Source of the DNA: an uncultured Croceitalea sp.
Lineage (GTDB): Bacteria > Bacteroidota > Bacteroidia > Flavobacteriales > Flavobacteriaceae
Length of the DNA: 64,000 nucleotides
Direction: 5' to 3'
NCBI GenBank assembly: GCA_947494805.1
Contig: CANLWK010000009.1
Span: 1 to 64,000, forward strand
Shown: positions 15,660 to 24,250 of the stretch, one piece after another
How the letters are laid out: each line of letters opens with the position of its first letter
Numbering within the stretch: position 1 is the first letter of the stretch
Made by a program: the position numbers and the translations under genes
The notes under the pieces: generated by a model
What the model was told of the DNA's origin: nothing
The model's input: the letters and a program-made list of their open reading frames with translations, nothing else
Databases searched by the model: none

Positions 15660-17432
15660 CTAGGCCACTTCTTCGGCCATAAATTGCGCTTTGTATAAAT
15701 CGCTGTAATAGCCCCCTTTTGCAAGTAGTTCTTTATGAGAGCCGTGTTCTACAATTTTCCCGGCATCCATCACCAAAATCTTGTCTGCCTTTTTGATGGT
15801 TGCGAGTCGGTGTGCAATAATGATTGATGTGCGACCTTCCGTAATCTTGTTGGTGGCTTGTTGGATCAACTGTTCTGAATAAGTATCGACCGATGATGTG
15901 GCCTCATCTAAAATCAGAATACTCGGATTGCTTACGTATGCCCGTAGAAAGGCAATTAACTGTCGTTGTCCGCTTGAAAGCATCGTTCCACGTTCCTTTA
16001 CGTTATATTCAAAACCACCGGGCAAACGCGTTACAAACTCATGTACCCCTATTTGTTTCGCAGCTTCTTCGATTGCCCGTAGCGTTACTGCTTTATCCTT
16101 CAACGAAATATTATTGGCTATGGTATCGGCAAATAAAAAGACATCTTGAAGCACTACCGCTATATGTGAACGTAATGATTTCAATTGGTATTCACGAATA
16201 TCAATTCCATCAACCAAAATACTTCCTGAATTGATTTCATAGAAACGGTTCAATAGGTTGATGATAGTACTTTTTCCCGCACCGGTCGTGCCCACAATGG
16301 CAATGGTTTCCCCAGCTTTGACTTCAAATGAAATACCATGCAAGACTTCTTCATCCTCCAGATATCCAAATCGAACATCTTTGAAAGAAATGTCGCCCTT
16401 AACTTCATTTTGCCTAAAAGTGCCGGAGTCATCAATTCGGCTGTCGGTATCCAATATCTTAAATACCCGATTCGCGGCCACCATGCCCATCTGTAATGTG
16501 TTGAACTTATCCGCGATCTGACGAAGCGGACGAAACAATAAATCCATCAAAAAGAAAAAAGCGACTATGGTACCTATATTGTTTAGGGCCTCATTGTTGA
16601 TATTCTGAATAACTCCAAAATAAACCACCAGACCGATACCAATGGAATACGATATTTCAGCAATCGGGAAGAAAATAGAATTGTACCACACAGTTTTTAA
16701 CCAAGCGTTCTGATGCTTTTCGTTGATGGTCCTAAACTTTTCTTTCTCTATGGCCTCACGATTGAAAAGGTGTACGATTTTCATACCTGCCAATCGTTCT
16801 TGTACAAAAGAGTTCAAATTTGAGACTTGGGCCCTTACTTCAATAAAAGCGACTTTCATAGCTTTTTGGAATAATCGCGTAGCAATCAAGATTATGGGAA
16901 GAATGGCAAAAACGATCAAGGCCAGTTTCCAGTTGTATACCAACATCGCAATGGCGGCAGCCATCATTTTTAATAGATCTGATACAATCACAAAAAAGCC
17001 TTGACTGAAAATCTCGCCGATGCGTTGCATATCGGCCACAGCGCGGGTGACCAAAACCCCAATGGAAGAGTTATCAAAATAGGTCATTTTGAATCCCATC
17101 ATGCGCTTGAACAACTTGACCCGTAAATCTTTGATGACCGACTCCCCCAACAGGTTTGCAAAATAATTGAACGTCAATTGAAGTATAACTTGACCTACCA
17201 ATGCGGCCAACATTAGCCACACCAGTATGGTCAACAATTCTTTGTCACTTGTCGGAAGTGCATCATCAATAATGGCTTTTACAAAAAACGGAGTGAAAAT
17301 TGCGAAGGCCGACAAAAAAATCGCCACAAAGGCCACCAACCAAAAAATATTTCTGTAGGGTGTAGTATATGCGAATACGCGTCGAAACAATCCAAAATCA
17401 AAGGCCGTGCCCAGTTCTTTTTCTTTACTCAT
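15660..17432 (-). CDS. ABC exporter, transmembrane/ATPase half-transporter (MsbA/MdlB type)
   Basis: 590 residues, the normal half-transporter length. Six membrane helices cover about 20-320. The nucleotide-binding domain has Walker A GTTGAGKST, the Q-loop region VLQDVFLFADT, signature LSSGQRQ, Walker B ILILDEAT, and the H-loop IIAHRLAT. It would work as a homodimer or with a second half-transporter to export a lipid or drug; the substrate cannot be read from sequence. Its ATG overlaps the truA stop by one base (TAATG), so the two are co-transcribed. Confidence 0.93.
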   Translation of the reverse strand: MSKEKELGTAFDFGLFRRVFAYTTPYRNIFWLVAFVAIFLSAFAIFTPFFVKAIIDDALPTSDKELLTILVWLMLAALVGQVILQLTFNYFANLLGESVIKDLRVKLFKRMMGFKMTYFDNSSIGVLVTRAVADMQRIGEIFSQGFFVIVSDLLKMMAAAIAMLVYNWKLALIVFAILPIILIATRLFQKAMKVAFIEVRAQVSNLNSFVQERLAGMKIVHLFNREAIEKEKFRTINEKHQNAWLKTVWYNSIFFPIAEISYSIGIGLVVYFGVIQNINNEALNNIGTIVAFFFLMDLLFRPLRQIADKFNTLQMGMVAANRVFKILDTDSRIDDSGTFRQNEVKGDISFKDVRFGYLEDEEVLHGISFEVKAGETIAIVGTTGAGKSTIINLLNRFYEINSGSILVDGIDIREYQLKSLRSHIAVVLQDVFLFADTIANNISLKDKAVTLRAIEEAAKQIGVHEFVTRLPGGFEYNVKERGTMLSSGQRQLIAFLRAYVSNPSILILDEATSSVDTYSEQLIQQATNKITEGRTSIIIAHRLATIKKADKILVMDAGKIVEHGSHKELLAKGGYYSDLYKAQFMAEEVA

Positions 17433-18172
17433 TAAAATATATCTTCAGGATAGCTAACCTTTGTCAAATATAGGCCTTTTGCGGGCACAGAAACACCAGC
17501 CTTGCTCCTGTCCTTGCTTTCTAGGACAAGTCGGATTTCTTCTGGGGATTTTTTACCGAGGCCCACTTCTAAAAGGGTACCTACAATGGCACGCACCATA
17601 TTTCGTAAAAATCGGTCAGCGGTTATCGTAAAAACCAGTTTATCAGCTTCTCTTTTCCATGTCGCCTCCTTTATTTGACAGATAAAGGTCTTTACGTCTG
17701 TATTTGATTTTGAAAAACATTCAAAGTCGTCATACTCTTTTAAAATAATGGCCGCCCGGTTCATGGCTTCTATATTCAAAGGAGACCAAATAAAGTAGGC
17801 GGTCTCCATATAAAAGGGGTTCTTGCTTTGTACAATCCAATACTCATAGGTTCGAGCTGTAGCATCAAAACGTGCATGGGCATTGGGTTTCACCCCAACA
17901 ACGTCGTGAACGGCGATATCTTCTGGCAAAAAACTGTTCAATCGTTGCATGAACTCACCTGTAGCAATTGGTTCGTCAACATCAAAATGGGCGAACATCT
18001 GTTTTGCATGCACACCTGCATCGGTGCGTCCGGCACCCAACACACTGATCTTAGTGCGAAGCAGCGTGGTCATTGCCTTTTCTAAAATTTCTTGTACGGT
18101 AATTGCGTTGGGTTGTGATTGCCAACCGTGATACCCTTTTCCAAAATAAGAGAACTCGATAAAATATCTCAA
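17432..18172 (-). CDS. truA: tRNA pseudouridine(38-40) synthase
   Basis: 246 residues. TruA isomerises uridines 38-40 in the tRNA anticodon arm. The catalytic Asp51 is in GAGRTDAGVHAKQ; GYHGWQSQP near the N-terminus and FLRNMVRAIVGTLLEVG near the C-terminus are further family motifs. It is the first gene of a two-gene operon with the ABC exporter. Confidence 0.96.
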   Translation of the reverse strand: MRYFIEFSYFGKGYHGWQSQPNAITVQEILEKAMTTLLRTKISVLGAGRTDAGVHAKQMFAHFDVDEPIATGEFMQRLNSFLPEDIAVHDVVGVKPNAHARFDATARTYEYWIVQSKNPFYMETAYFIWSPLNIEAMNRAAIILKEYDDFECFSKSNTDVKTFICQIKEATWKREADKLVFTITADRFLRNMVRAIVGTLLEVGLGKKSPEEIRLVLESKDRSKAGVSVPAKGLYLTKVSYPEDIF

Positions 18173-18196
18173 GGTAAACTGCTATTTTTAGCGACG

Positions 18197-18226
18197 CAAA
18201 GATACTTGAATCAGCTTCAAGCCCAA
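18197..18226 (-). promoter_or_regulatory. Promoter of truA-ABC exporter
   Basis: Minus-strand TTG (18226-18224), a 19-base spacer and TATCTTTG (18204-18197): an exact match to the Bacteroidota -33/-7 pattern, about 25 bases upstream of the truA ATG. Confidence 0.58.
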
Positions 18227-18260
18227 TCAGGCAATTTCTTTTTAGCAAATTTTTAGCGTA

Positions 18261-18755
18261 ATGACCCGAGTACTTTTACTTTCAGACACCCATAGTCACA
18301 TAGATGACAGTATTTTAAAATATGCCCAACAGGTCGATGAAATATGGCATGCAGGTGATATTGGTGATTTAGTGGTGACCGATGCATTAAAAAACCTAAA
18401 GCCTTTAAGGGCCGTTTATGGAAATATCGATAACGATAAAATTCAACTCGAATTCTCAGAACACCAACGGTTTTTATGCGAGCAAGTCGATGTTTGGATG
18501 ACCCATATTGGTGGATATCCGCCCAAATATAATAGTAGAACAAGAGATGAAATTCGAAAGAATCCCCCAAAACTGTTTATCTCCGGACACTCACATATTT
18601 TAAAAGTCATGAATGACAAACAACTGGGTGTGCTTCATATGAACCCAGGGGCCTGTGGCAAACATGGTTTTCATCAGGTCCGCACGATGTTACGGTTCAA
18701 AATTGATGGGGCTACGATCAAAGATTTAGAGGTAATTGAATTGGGAAAACGATAA
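18261..18755 (+). CDS. YfcE/MJ0936-type metallophosphoesterase
   Basis: 164 residues, cytoplasmic. The calcineurin-like metal ligands are all visible: Asp9 and His11 (LLSDTHSHID), HAGDIGD, VYGNID, and the GHSH pair late in the sequence. YfcE-type enzymes hydrolyse phosphodiesters with two divalent metals; the natural substrate is unknown. The next gene's true start lies 10 bases downstream. Confidence 0.9.
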   Translation: MTRVLLLSDTHSHIDDSILKYAQQVDEIWHAGDIGDLVVTDALKNLKPLRAVYGNIDNDKIQLEFSEHQRFLCEQVDVWMTHIGGYPPKYNSRTRDEIRKNPPKLFISGHSHILKVMNDKQLGVLHMNPGACGKHGFHQVRTMLRFKIDGATIKDLEVIELGKR

Positions 18756-18765
18756 AAACACCTTT

Positions 18766-19704
18766 ATGAGATATAAAATCACACCCTTTTTATGCCTTTT
18801 GGCCATCGGATGTTTTGGGCAGCGAAAGAGTGTTCAAAAACCAGATGTAGAGTTAATGGTACTAGGTACCGTTCAAGATGCGGGAAGCCCCCATATAGGT
18901 TGTCAAAAAGTATGCTGTGCAGAACTGTTTGAACATCCCGACAACAAAAGAAAAGTAGTTTCGTTGGGATTGGTCGATTATGAAACCCAACAAACCTTTC
19001 TTTTTGAGGCCACGCCAGATATGCCTGCACAACTAAAAATGCTCAAACGATTTTCAGAAGTCCCCAATGAAATACCAAATGGCATCTTTTTGACCCATGC
19101 CCATATTGGGCATTACACAGGCTTGATGTACTTGGGGAAAGAAGCAATGGGAGCCAAAGAAACCAAAGTCTACGCCATGCCCAAAATGAAAAAGTTTCTC
19201 GAGACCAATGGGCCTTGGAGTCAGTTGGTCGCCTTAAATAATATTTCAATTACCGAACTCAACCATGCCCAAAATTTTCAATTGACCAAAAACTTAAGTA
19301 TTGTTCCCTTTACCGTTCCACATCGTGATGAATTCTCAGAAACCGTGGGCTTTGAAATCATAGGTCCTCAGCGTTCCCTTTTATTCATTCCAGATATCGA
19401 CAAATGGTCAAAATGGCAAACTGCCATAGAGGATAAACTTCAAAAAGTTGATTTTGCTTTTTTGGATGCCACCTTCTTCGATAACAGTGAAATCGATAAT
19501 CGTAACATTTCTGAAATACCACATCCTTTTGTAGTGGAAAGTATAAAACTATTTGATGACATGCCGGCGCATGAGAAAAGTAAAATACATTTCATTCACT
19601 TCAACCATACCAATCCGCTTTTGAACATTGAGAGCCAGCAGGCACAAAAAGTACTTGAAAAGGGGTATCAGATTGCCATGATTGGACAGGTCATCGGGCT
19701 TTAA
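18766..19704 (+). CDS. PqqB-like metallo-beta-lactamase-fold lipoprotein
   Basis: 312 residues from ATG at 18766. The frame is open further upstream to 18736, but that start overlaps the preceding gene and hides the lipobox LAIGC. The core resembles PqqB: LGTVQDAGSPHIGC at the N-terminus with a nearby CC pair, then the MBL metal motif THAHIGHYTG (His111, His113, His116). The usual Asp of HxHxDH is Gly115. VPHRDEFSETVGF and LLFIPDID supply other ligand strands. No other pqq genes are nearby, so PQQ synthesis is unlikely; a hydrolase with unknown substrate is the safer reading. Confidence 0.78.
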   Translation: MRYKITPFLCLLAIGCFGQRKSVQKPDVELMVLGTVQDAGSPHIGCQKVCCAELFEHPDNKRKVVSLGLVDYETQQTFLFEATPDMPAQLKMLKRFSEVPNEIPNGIFLTHAHIGHYTGLMYLGKEAMGAKETKVYAMPKMKKFLETNGPWSQLVALNNISITELNHAQNFQLTKNLSIVPFTVPHRDEFSETVGFEIIGPQRSLLFIPDIDKWSKWQTAIEDKLQKVDFAFLDATFFDNSEIDNRNISEIPHPFVVESIKLFDDMPAHEKSKIHFIHFNHTNPLLNIESQQAQKVLEKGYQIAMIGQVIGL

Positions 19705-19709
19705 AAAAT

Positions 19710-19740
19710 GTAAAACCCCAATGTTTCCATCGGGGTTTAC
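19710..19740. terminator. Terminator between convergent PqqB-like and DUF4293 genes
   Basis: Near-perfect hairpin (GTAAAACCCCAATG against CATCGGGGTTTAC, loop TTTC). A T-run follows only on the minus-strand side (ATTTTTTAA), so it serves mainly the DUF4293 gene. Confidence 0.6.
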
Positions 19741-19766
19741 GCACTAATACTACTAAGATGTTAGGC

Positions 19767-20177
19767 TTAACGCAAACGATCCACAGATTTTACAAGATCT
19801 TCATCCTTTTTGATGGCCCTATTGGCTAGCACCAGAAAAACGATAGAAAATACAGGAATCAGCATCCCAATACCCTTCTCAGAGACCGCCGTCTCTCCGG
19901 ATAAGTTTAGCGATCGATAAACGAAAAATCCTAGTAAAAAAAGATTTAATATCATGTTCAATCTGTTTAACACAAATTGGTTCTGTCTTTTTTTGAACAA
20001 AAAAATGGCTATCACCGCCAAAATGGCCACACCATAAAATGCGACTGAAATAAGAACGTCATTTTTAGCAAATATTTCACCCGCTTCCTTTTCGACCCAA
20101 AGGTTGACAAAGAACGGCACTATCGCGGCTAAGAGGGCCACTATTACCAAATAGAACGTTTGTATTCTTTGAATCAT
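19767..20177 (-). CDS. DUF4293 four-helix membrane protein
   Basis: 136 residues with four membrane helices (LVIVALLAAIVPFFVNL; VAFYGVAILAVIAIFLF; LNLFLLGFFVYRSL; GMLIPVFSIVFLVLANRAI). It begins MIQRIQTFYL, which is characteristic of the DUF4293 family of Bacteroidota, often encoded divergently beside rho as here. The function is unknown. Confidence 0.82.
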   Translation of the reverse strand: MIQRIQTFYLVIVALLAAIVPFFVNLWVEKEAGEIFAKNDVLISVAFYGVAILAVIAIFLFKKRQNQFVLNRLNMILNLFLLGFFVYRSLNLSGETAVSEKGIGMLIPVFSIVFLVLANRAIKKDEDLVKSVDRLR

Positions 20178-20365
20178 TGTATTTTGGCATTCAGGACTGC
20201 AAAAATACGTGTCTTTTCGATAAATTACCCTTGTTCTTTAAAAATAATTTGTATCATTGCAGTGTTATTACATGAACACTTACCTCGGGAAATCTTTCCC
20301 CACTGTAACAACCAGAATAACAGAGCACTTCAAATTATACACAAGTTTAACTTATTGACCACTTA

Positions 20366-21940
20366 ATGTTAGAGATTTCAGATCTAAAAGCTAAAAAGCT
20401 TCCTGAGTTACAGGAAATTGCAAAAGAATTAAACATCCCCAAGTTCAAAAGCATCAAAAAACTGGATTTGGTATACCAAATTCTTGATGTACAGGCATCA
20501 AACCCTAAGGCGGTGACCACTAAAGTTGCCGATACCAAAGAGAAACCAGAACCCAAACCCAGAAGGACGCGGGCACCCCGAAAAACTGCTCCTAAAACCG
20601 AAGCTGAGAAACCTGAAAGCAAGAAAGAGGCACCGGCCGAAGAAAAACCGGCCGCTCAAAATACTGGTGGACAACCTCAAAAAAGAGAGCACAAACAAAA
20701 CGGGCAGCATAAAAATCAAAACCAAAATCGCCGGAGCAATCAAAACCAGCGACAACATCACGACAAAAAGAACAGCAACTTTGATAAAGATTTAAAAAAT
20801 CGTTACAAAGAACCAGAGTTCGAGTTTGATAGCATTATCGAAAGTGAGGGTGTATTGGATATCATGCAAGATGGCTATGGTTTTTTACGCTCATCTGATT
20901 ACAACTACCTATCATCACCTGATGACATCTATGTATCACAATCGCAAATTCGTTTGTTCGGTTTAAAAACAGGGGATACCGTTTTAGGTAATGTAAGGCC
21001 ACCGAAAGAAGGGGAAAAGTATTTTCCACTGATCAAAGTCAACAAAATCAACGGAATTGACCCACAGGTCGTTCGTGACCGTGTTTCTTTTGAACATTTG
21101 ACACCCTTGTTTCCTCAAGAAAAATTTAATCTGGCCGAACGCCAAAGCACCATTTCAACGCGAATTATAGATTTGTTCTCGCCCATCGGAAAAGGACAGC
21201 GGGGTATGATCGTTTCTCAGCCCAAAACGGGGAAAACGATGTTGTTGAAAGATATCGCCAACGGTATCGCAGCCAATCATCCTGAGGTTTATCAAATCAT
21301 CTTGCTTATTGATGAACGGCCCGAAGAGGTAACCGATATGCAACGTAATGTTCGTGGTGAAGTTGTCGCTTCTACCTTTGATAAAGAAGCTTCTGAACAC
21401 GTTCGCGTGGCAAATATCGTTATCGAAAAAGCAAAACGATTGGTCGAATGCGGCCACGATGTGGTCATTCTATTAGATTCCATCACCCGTTTGGCAAGGG
21501 CCTATAACACCGTACAGCCAGCATCTGGTAAAGTATTGAGTGGTGGTGTCGATGCCAATGCATTGCACAAACCTAAGCGCTTCTTTGGTGCGGCACGTAA
21601 TATTGAAGGTGGTGGTTCACTTTCTATTATCGCCACGGCCTTGACCGAAACCGGATCTAAAATGGACGAGGTCATCTTTGAAGAGTTCAAGGGTACCGGC
21701 AATATGGAACTGCAGTTAGACCGTAAGATTGCGAACAGAAGAATATTCCCGGCCATAGACTTGACATCGTCAAGTACAAGGCGTGATGACCTGTTGTTGG
21801 ATGAAACCACTATACAACGCATGTGGATTATGCGTAAGTATTTGGCAGATATGAACCCAGTTGAGGCCATGGAGTTCATTGAACAACGTTTCAAGCAAAC
21901 GCGAAACAACGAAGAGTTTTTGATGACCATGAACCAATAA
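20366..21940 (+). CDS. rho: Transcription termination factor Rho with long disordered insert
   Basis: 524 residues, about 100 more than E. coli Rho. Residues 1-42 are the Rho_N helical domain. About 43-150 is a Lys/Pro/Glu- then Gln/Asn-rich disordered stretch. RNA-binding cold-shock domain about 150-225 ([15 protein letters not shown]). ATPase domain from about 240 with Walker A QPKTGKT (285-291), Walker [17 protein letters not shown], and the R-loop VSGGVDANA-like [20 protein letters not shown]. Rho is an RNA helicase that ends transcription. The 188-base leader upstream holds no recognisable gene. A hairpin terminator follows. Confidence 0.97.
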   Translation: MLEISDLKAKKLPELQEIAKELNIPKFKSIKKLDLVYQILDVQASNPKAVTTKVADTKEKPEPKPRRTRAPRKTAPKTEAEKPESKKEAPAEEKPAAQNTGGQPQKREHKQNGQHKNQNQNRRSNQNQRQHHDKKNSNFDKDLKNRYKEPEFEFDSIIESEGVLDIMQDGYGFLRSSDYNYLSSPDDIYVSQSQIRLFGLKTGDTVLGNVRPPKEGEKYFPLIKVNKINGIDPQVVRDRVSFEHLTPLFPQEKFNLAERQSTISTRIIDLFSPIGKGQRGMIVSQPKTGKTMLLKDIANGIAANHPEVYQIILLIDERPEEVTDMQRNVRGEVVASTFDKEASEHVRVANIVIEKAKRLVECGHDVVILLDSITRLARAYNTVQPASGKVLSGGVDANALHKPKRFFGAARNIEGGGSLSIIATALTETGSKMDEVIFEEFKGTGNMELQLDRKIANRRIFPAIDLTSSSTRRDDLLLDETTIQRMWIMRKYLADMNPVEAMEFIEQRFKQTRNNEEFLMTMNQ

Positions 21941-21966
21941 GCGTTCAACCATTTATACAGAATAAG

Positions 21967-21995
21967 AAACCCAATGTAAATCCATTGGGTTTTTT
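21967..21995 (+). terminator. rho terminator
   Basis: Perfect 10-base stem AAACCCAATG/CATTGGGTTT with six-base loop TAAATC followed by a T-run. Confidence 0.8.
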
Positions 21996-22072
21996 CATGT
22001 AAAATTTTTGAAGAAAACCATATCTTTAGGGAAGTTTCCCCTAAATAATGTAATCCTAAAAACACTACTTGT

Positions 22073-22708
22073 ATGAAAACCATTCAGAAAGCAGTTTTAT
22101 TGACTGCCGGATTTGCCCTTATTGCTATGTCATGTAAAGAAATAAAAAAAGAAACACCACAAGAACCTGTGGAAGACCCCAAACCAGAGGTTGTTGAGGC
22201 GCCTTCGCAGATTATCTCCCTGAAAAAAGCAGACTCCCTCTACATTAATTATTCCAAAAGGAGAGCCGAAAATATTGTCCGAGCAGAAACAAAGTATGAG
22301 TCATCAAATGTTTCTTTTGAACCTACCCGATTTGTTACGTTTGACTTGAAAGTAATCAAAGACTACATTAAATATATCGAGCAAGAAGCCAAAAATGGTG
22401 GCACTGAAGCGGATAGCTTAAGGATTTACTTTGCGAACTATGGTTCTAGTGCAAATCCCAAAAGATTTCACAATACAGTTTTCATGTTACCTACTGCAAA
22501 GACCAAGACAGGTTATGGAGGCATTTATATTGATGAAGCTGGTGACGCCAAACTAATTCGAGATTTCTGGAAGTCTAATGAAAAGGAAGGAGACTCAAAA
22601 TCAAAAGCTTCTTTACTGCCTAGTTTGAATAGTACTGTATTTAATGACAGCCAAAGCTTAATTATGAATTTTGGGCATTGCTGTAGCACAAAGAATAATG
22701 ACTTTTAA
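22073..22708 (+). CDS. Unknown lipoprotein, first of a three-gene cassette
   Basis: 211 residues. Lipobox LIAMSC (lipidated Cys about residue 21), then an acidic/Pro linker (KKETPQEPVEDPKPEVVEAP) to about residue 45. The rest is a soluble domain without a motif I recognise: DSLYINYSKRRAENI, RFVTFDLKVIKDYIKYIEQEA, RIYFANYGSS and FMLPTAKTKTGYGG. It ends NFGHCCSTKNNDF, with a Cys pair. The downstream membrane-protein gene starts after three bases, so they are surely one transcription unit. Function unknown. Confidence 0.75.
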   Translation: MKTIQKAVLLTAGFALIAMSCKEIKKETPQEPVEDPKPEVVEAPSQIISLKKADSLYINYSKRRAENIVRAETKYESSNVSFEPTRFVTFDLKVIKDYIKYIEQEAKNGGTEADSLRIYFANYGSSANPKRFHNTVFMLPTAKTKTGYGGIYIDEAGDAKLIRDFWKSNEKEGDSKSKASLLPSLNSTVFNDSQSLIMNFGHCCSTKNNDF

Positions 22709-22711
22709 CCT

Positions 22712-23395
22712 ATGCCCGAGGAATATATTGGATTTTTAAAACAAAACTATTTTCTACTGGTATACGGAGTTACGTGGATTTTCTCCGTATACCACTACAA
22801 AAAGTATTTTGATACTATTCTAAGGTACTTTCCAATATTAATTGCATATACTTTTTTCAACGAACTCTTAGCTTTTCTTGTCCAGTCATCGAATCAATTT
22901 GCGCTACTCACAAGATTTAGTTCTTCAAATGCAATTGTTTACAATATATATTCCTTAGTATTTTTTCCATACTTCTATTTTGTTTATTGGAAGCTGATAA
23001 AAAACAAGAAGTACAAAAGGTGGATTAAATATTTATTTTTAGCAGTTCTTAGCTCCTTTATTATTAATTCATTTTTTAAAAACCCCCTTGTCAATGCACT
23101 GTACCTTCCAATTGCCTTTGCTGCGATTGTCTTGGTGACAAGTATTGTGCTTTATCAATTAGACAAAAAAGACAGATGGCAATTTAACTTAGAAAAGCAT
23201 AACTTAGTTAGTTGGGTTTCTCTCGGACTATTCTGCTTCTATTTAATATTCCCTGTGATTTTTTTAATCAACTATTTCCACCTCTATTTTTGGGCTAAAT
23301 TTAACTTAGGTACACTGCAAAAAGGATTGATTGTTATTATGTACCTATTTTTTTGTATGGGTTTTATGGTAAGCAAAAGATCCGCTTTTCGGTAA
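22712..23395 (+). CDS. Unknown seven-helix membrane protein, copy 1
   Basis: 227 residues, almost entirely membrane helices (about seven). Recognisable landmarks shared with the next gene: NYFLLVY at the start, YFDTILRYFPILIAYTFF in helix 2, NIYSLVFFPYFYFVYW in helix 3-4, a KHNLVSWVSLGLF helix 6 and the C-terminal RSAFR. No catalytic or transporter motif is recognised. It is the middle gene of the cassette 22073-24071. Confidence 0.75.
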   Translation: MPEEYIGFLKQNYFLLVYGVTWIFSVYHYKKYFDTILRYFPILIAYTFFNELLAFLVQSSNQFALLTRFSSSNAIVYNIYSLVFFPYFYFVYWKLIKNKKYKRWIKYLFLAVLSSFIINSFFKNPLVNALYLPIAFAAIVLVTSIVLYQLDKKDRWQFNLEKHNLVSWVSLGLFCFYLIFPVIFLINYFHLYFWAKFNLGTLQKGLIVIMYLFFCMGFMVSKRSAFR

Positions 23396-23405
23396 ACTAC
23401 CTTAG

Positions 23406-24071
23406 GTGTTAGAGTTTCTTTATAGTAATTATTTTATCCTGCTATATGCATTGATTTTCATCGTATCAATGTTTACCTATTACCGTTACTTTGATACGGT
23501 TTTAAAACTCTTTCCCATATATATTGCCTACACCTTTTTTACAGAATTACTGGGTTATCTTATCTATACATTTGATGATTTCAGCTTTTTTGATGACAAG
23601 CAATACACCTGGTACAACATCATTATTTTCAATATCTATGCCTTAATCGTTTTTGTGTATTTCTGTTGGGTATATAAGAGCGCTCTGAGAAAACCAAAAC
23701 ACAAAAAAATAATCAAAATCGGTGCCCCAAGTGTTCTTGTTGCCTACGCCCTGAACCTAATTTTTGAAAATCCATTATACAGTGGTCTGTATATGGCCGA
23801 TACCATCGCCTCTCTGTTTTATGTATGGATGGCCTTGCTTTACTTTAGCGAGGGACATTGGAAAACCGAAAGGCACAACTTGATGTTTTGGGTTAGCTTG
23901 AGTCTATTATTGTTCCATGTAATCTATCCCTGGCTTAATTTGGTCGGTTTTTTAAAACCACAAATCTGGATTGACTACCACTTTAGAACTATTTTAAAAG
24001 TCTTGATACTTGTTTCGTATAGCATGTACCTCATTGGCCTATTATGGTGTAGAAGAAGTGCTTTTCGCTAA
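23406..24071 (+). CDS. Unknown seven-helix membrane protein, copy 2 (paralogue), GTG start
   Basis: 221 residues, GTG start ten bases after the stop of copy 1. Same topology and landmarks: NYFILLY, YFDTVLKLFPIYIAYTFF, NIYALIVFVYFCWVY, ERHNLMFWVSLSL and terminal RSAFR. The pair therefore arose by tandem duplication and diverged. The conserved N-terminal ELL after TFF and the R-S-A-F-R tail are candidate functional positions. The family is not named from memory; it could be an envelope sensor or a small-molecule channel, but nothing proves either. Confidence 0.72.
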   Translation: MLEFLYSNYFILLYALIFIVSMFTYYRYFDTVLKLFPIYIAYTFFTELLGYLIYTFDDFSFFDDKQYTWYNIIIFNIYALIVFVYFCWVYKSALRKPKHKKIIKIGAPSVLVAYALNLIFENPLYSGLYMADTIASLFYVWMALLYFSEGHWKTERHNLMFWVSLSLLLFHVIYPWLNLVGFLKPQIWIDYHFRTILKVLILVSYSMYLIGLLWCRRSAFR

Positions 24072-24161
24072 TTCAATATTTCATTAATATACTTTTCTGT
24101 AAGATTTTTCGTTCTAAAATAGTCGTAAAAACTATCAATCCATTGGTCGGCATTTATTGAC

Positions 24162-24181
24162 CGTTTATCGATATGTAAACG
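24162..24181. promoter_or_regulatory. Inverted repeat upstream of the LruC gene
   Basis: CGTTTA, eight bases, TAAACG, about 70 bases upstream of the LruC-lipoprotein ATG. Size and placement fit a dimeric regulator site; no regulator is identified. Confidence 0.25.
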
Positions 24182-24250
24182 ACACCCAAATAATCATTAA
24201 CCTATTTGGCTCGAAAAAAACAGATTTTTACGAGCCCTAAATTAAATGCT

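Noticed and set aside
22008-22028. TTG plus TATCTTTA upstream of the 22073 gene
   Set aside because: Spacing of 10 bases is too short for the Bacteroidota promoter, and the -7 box lacks the final G.
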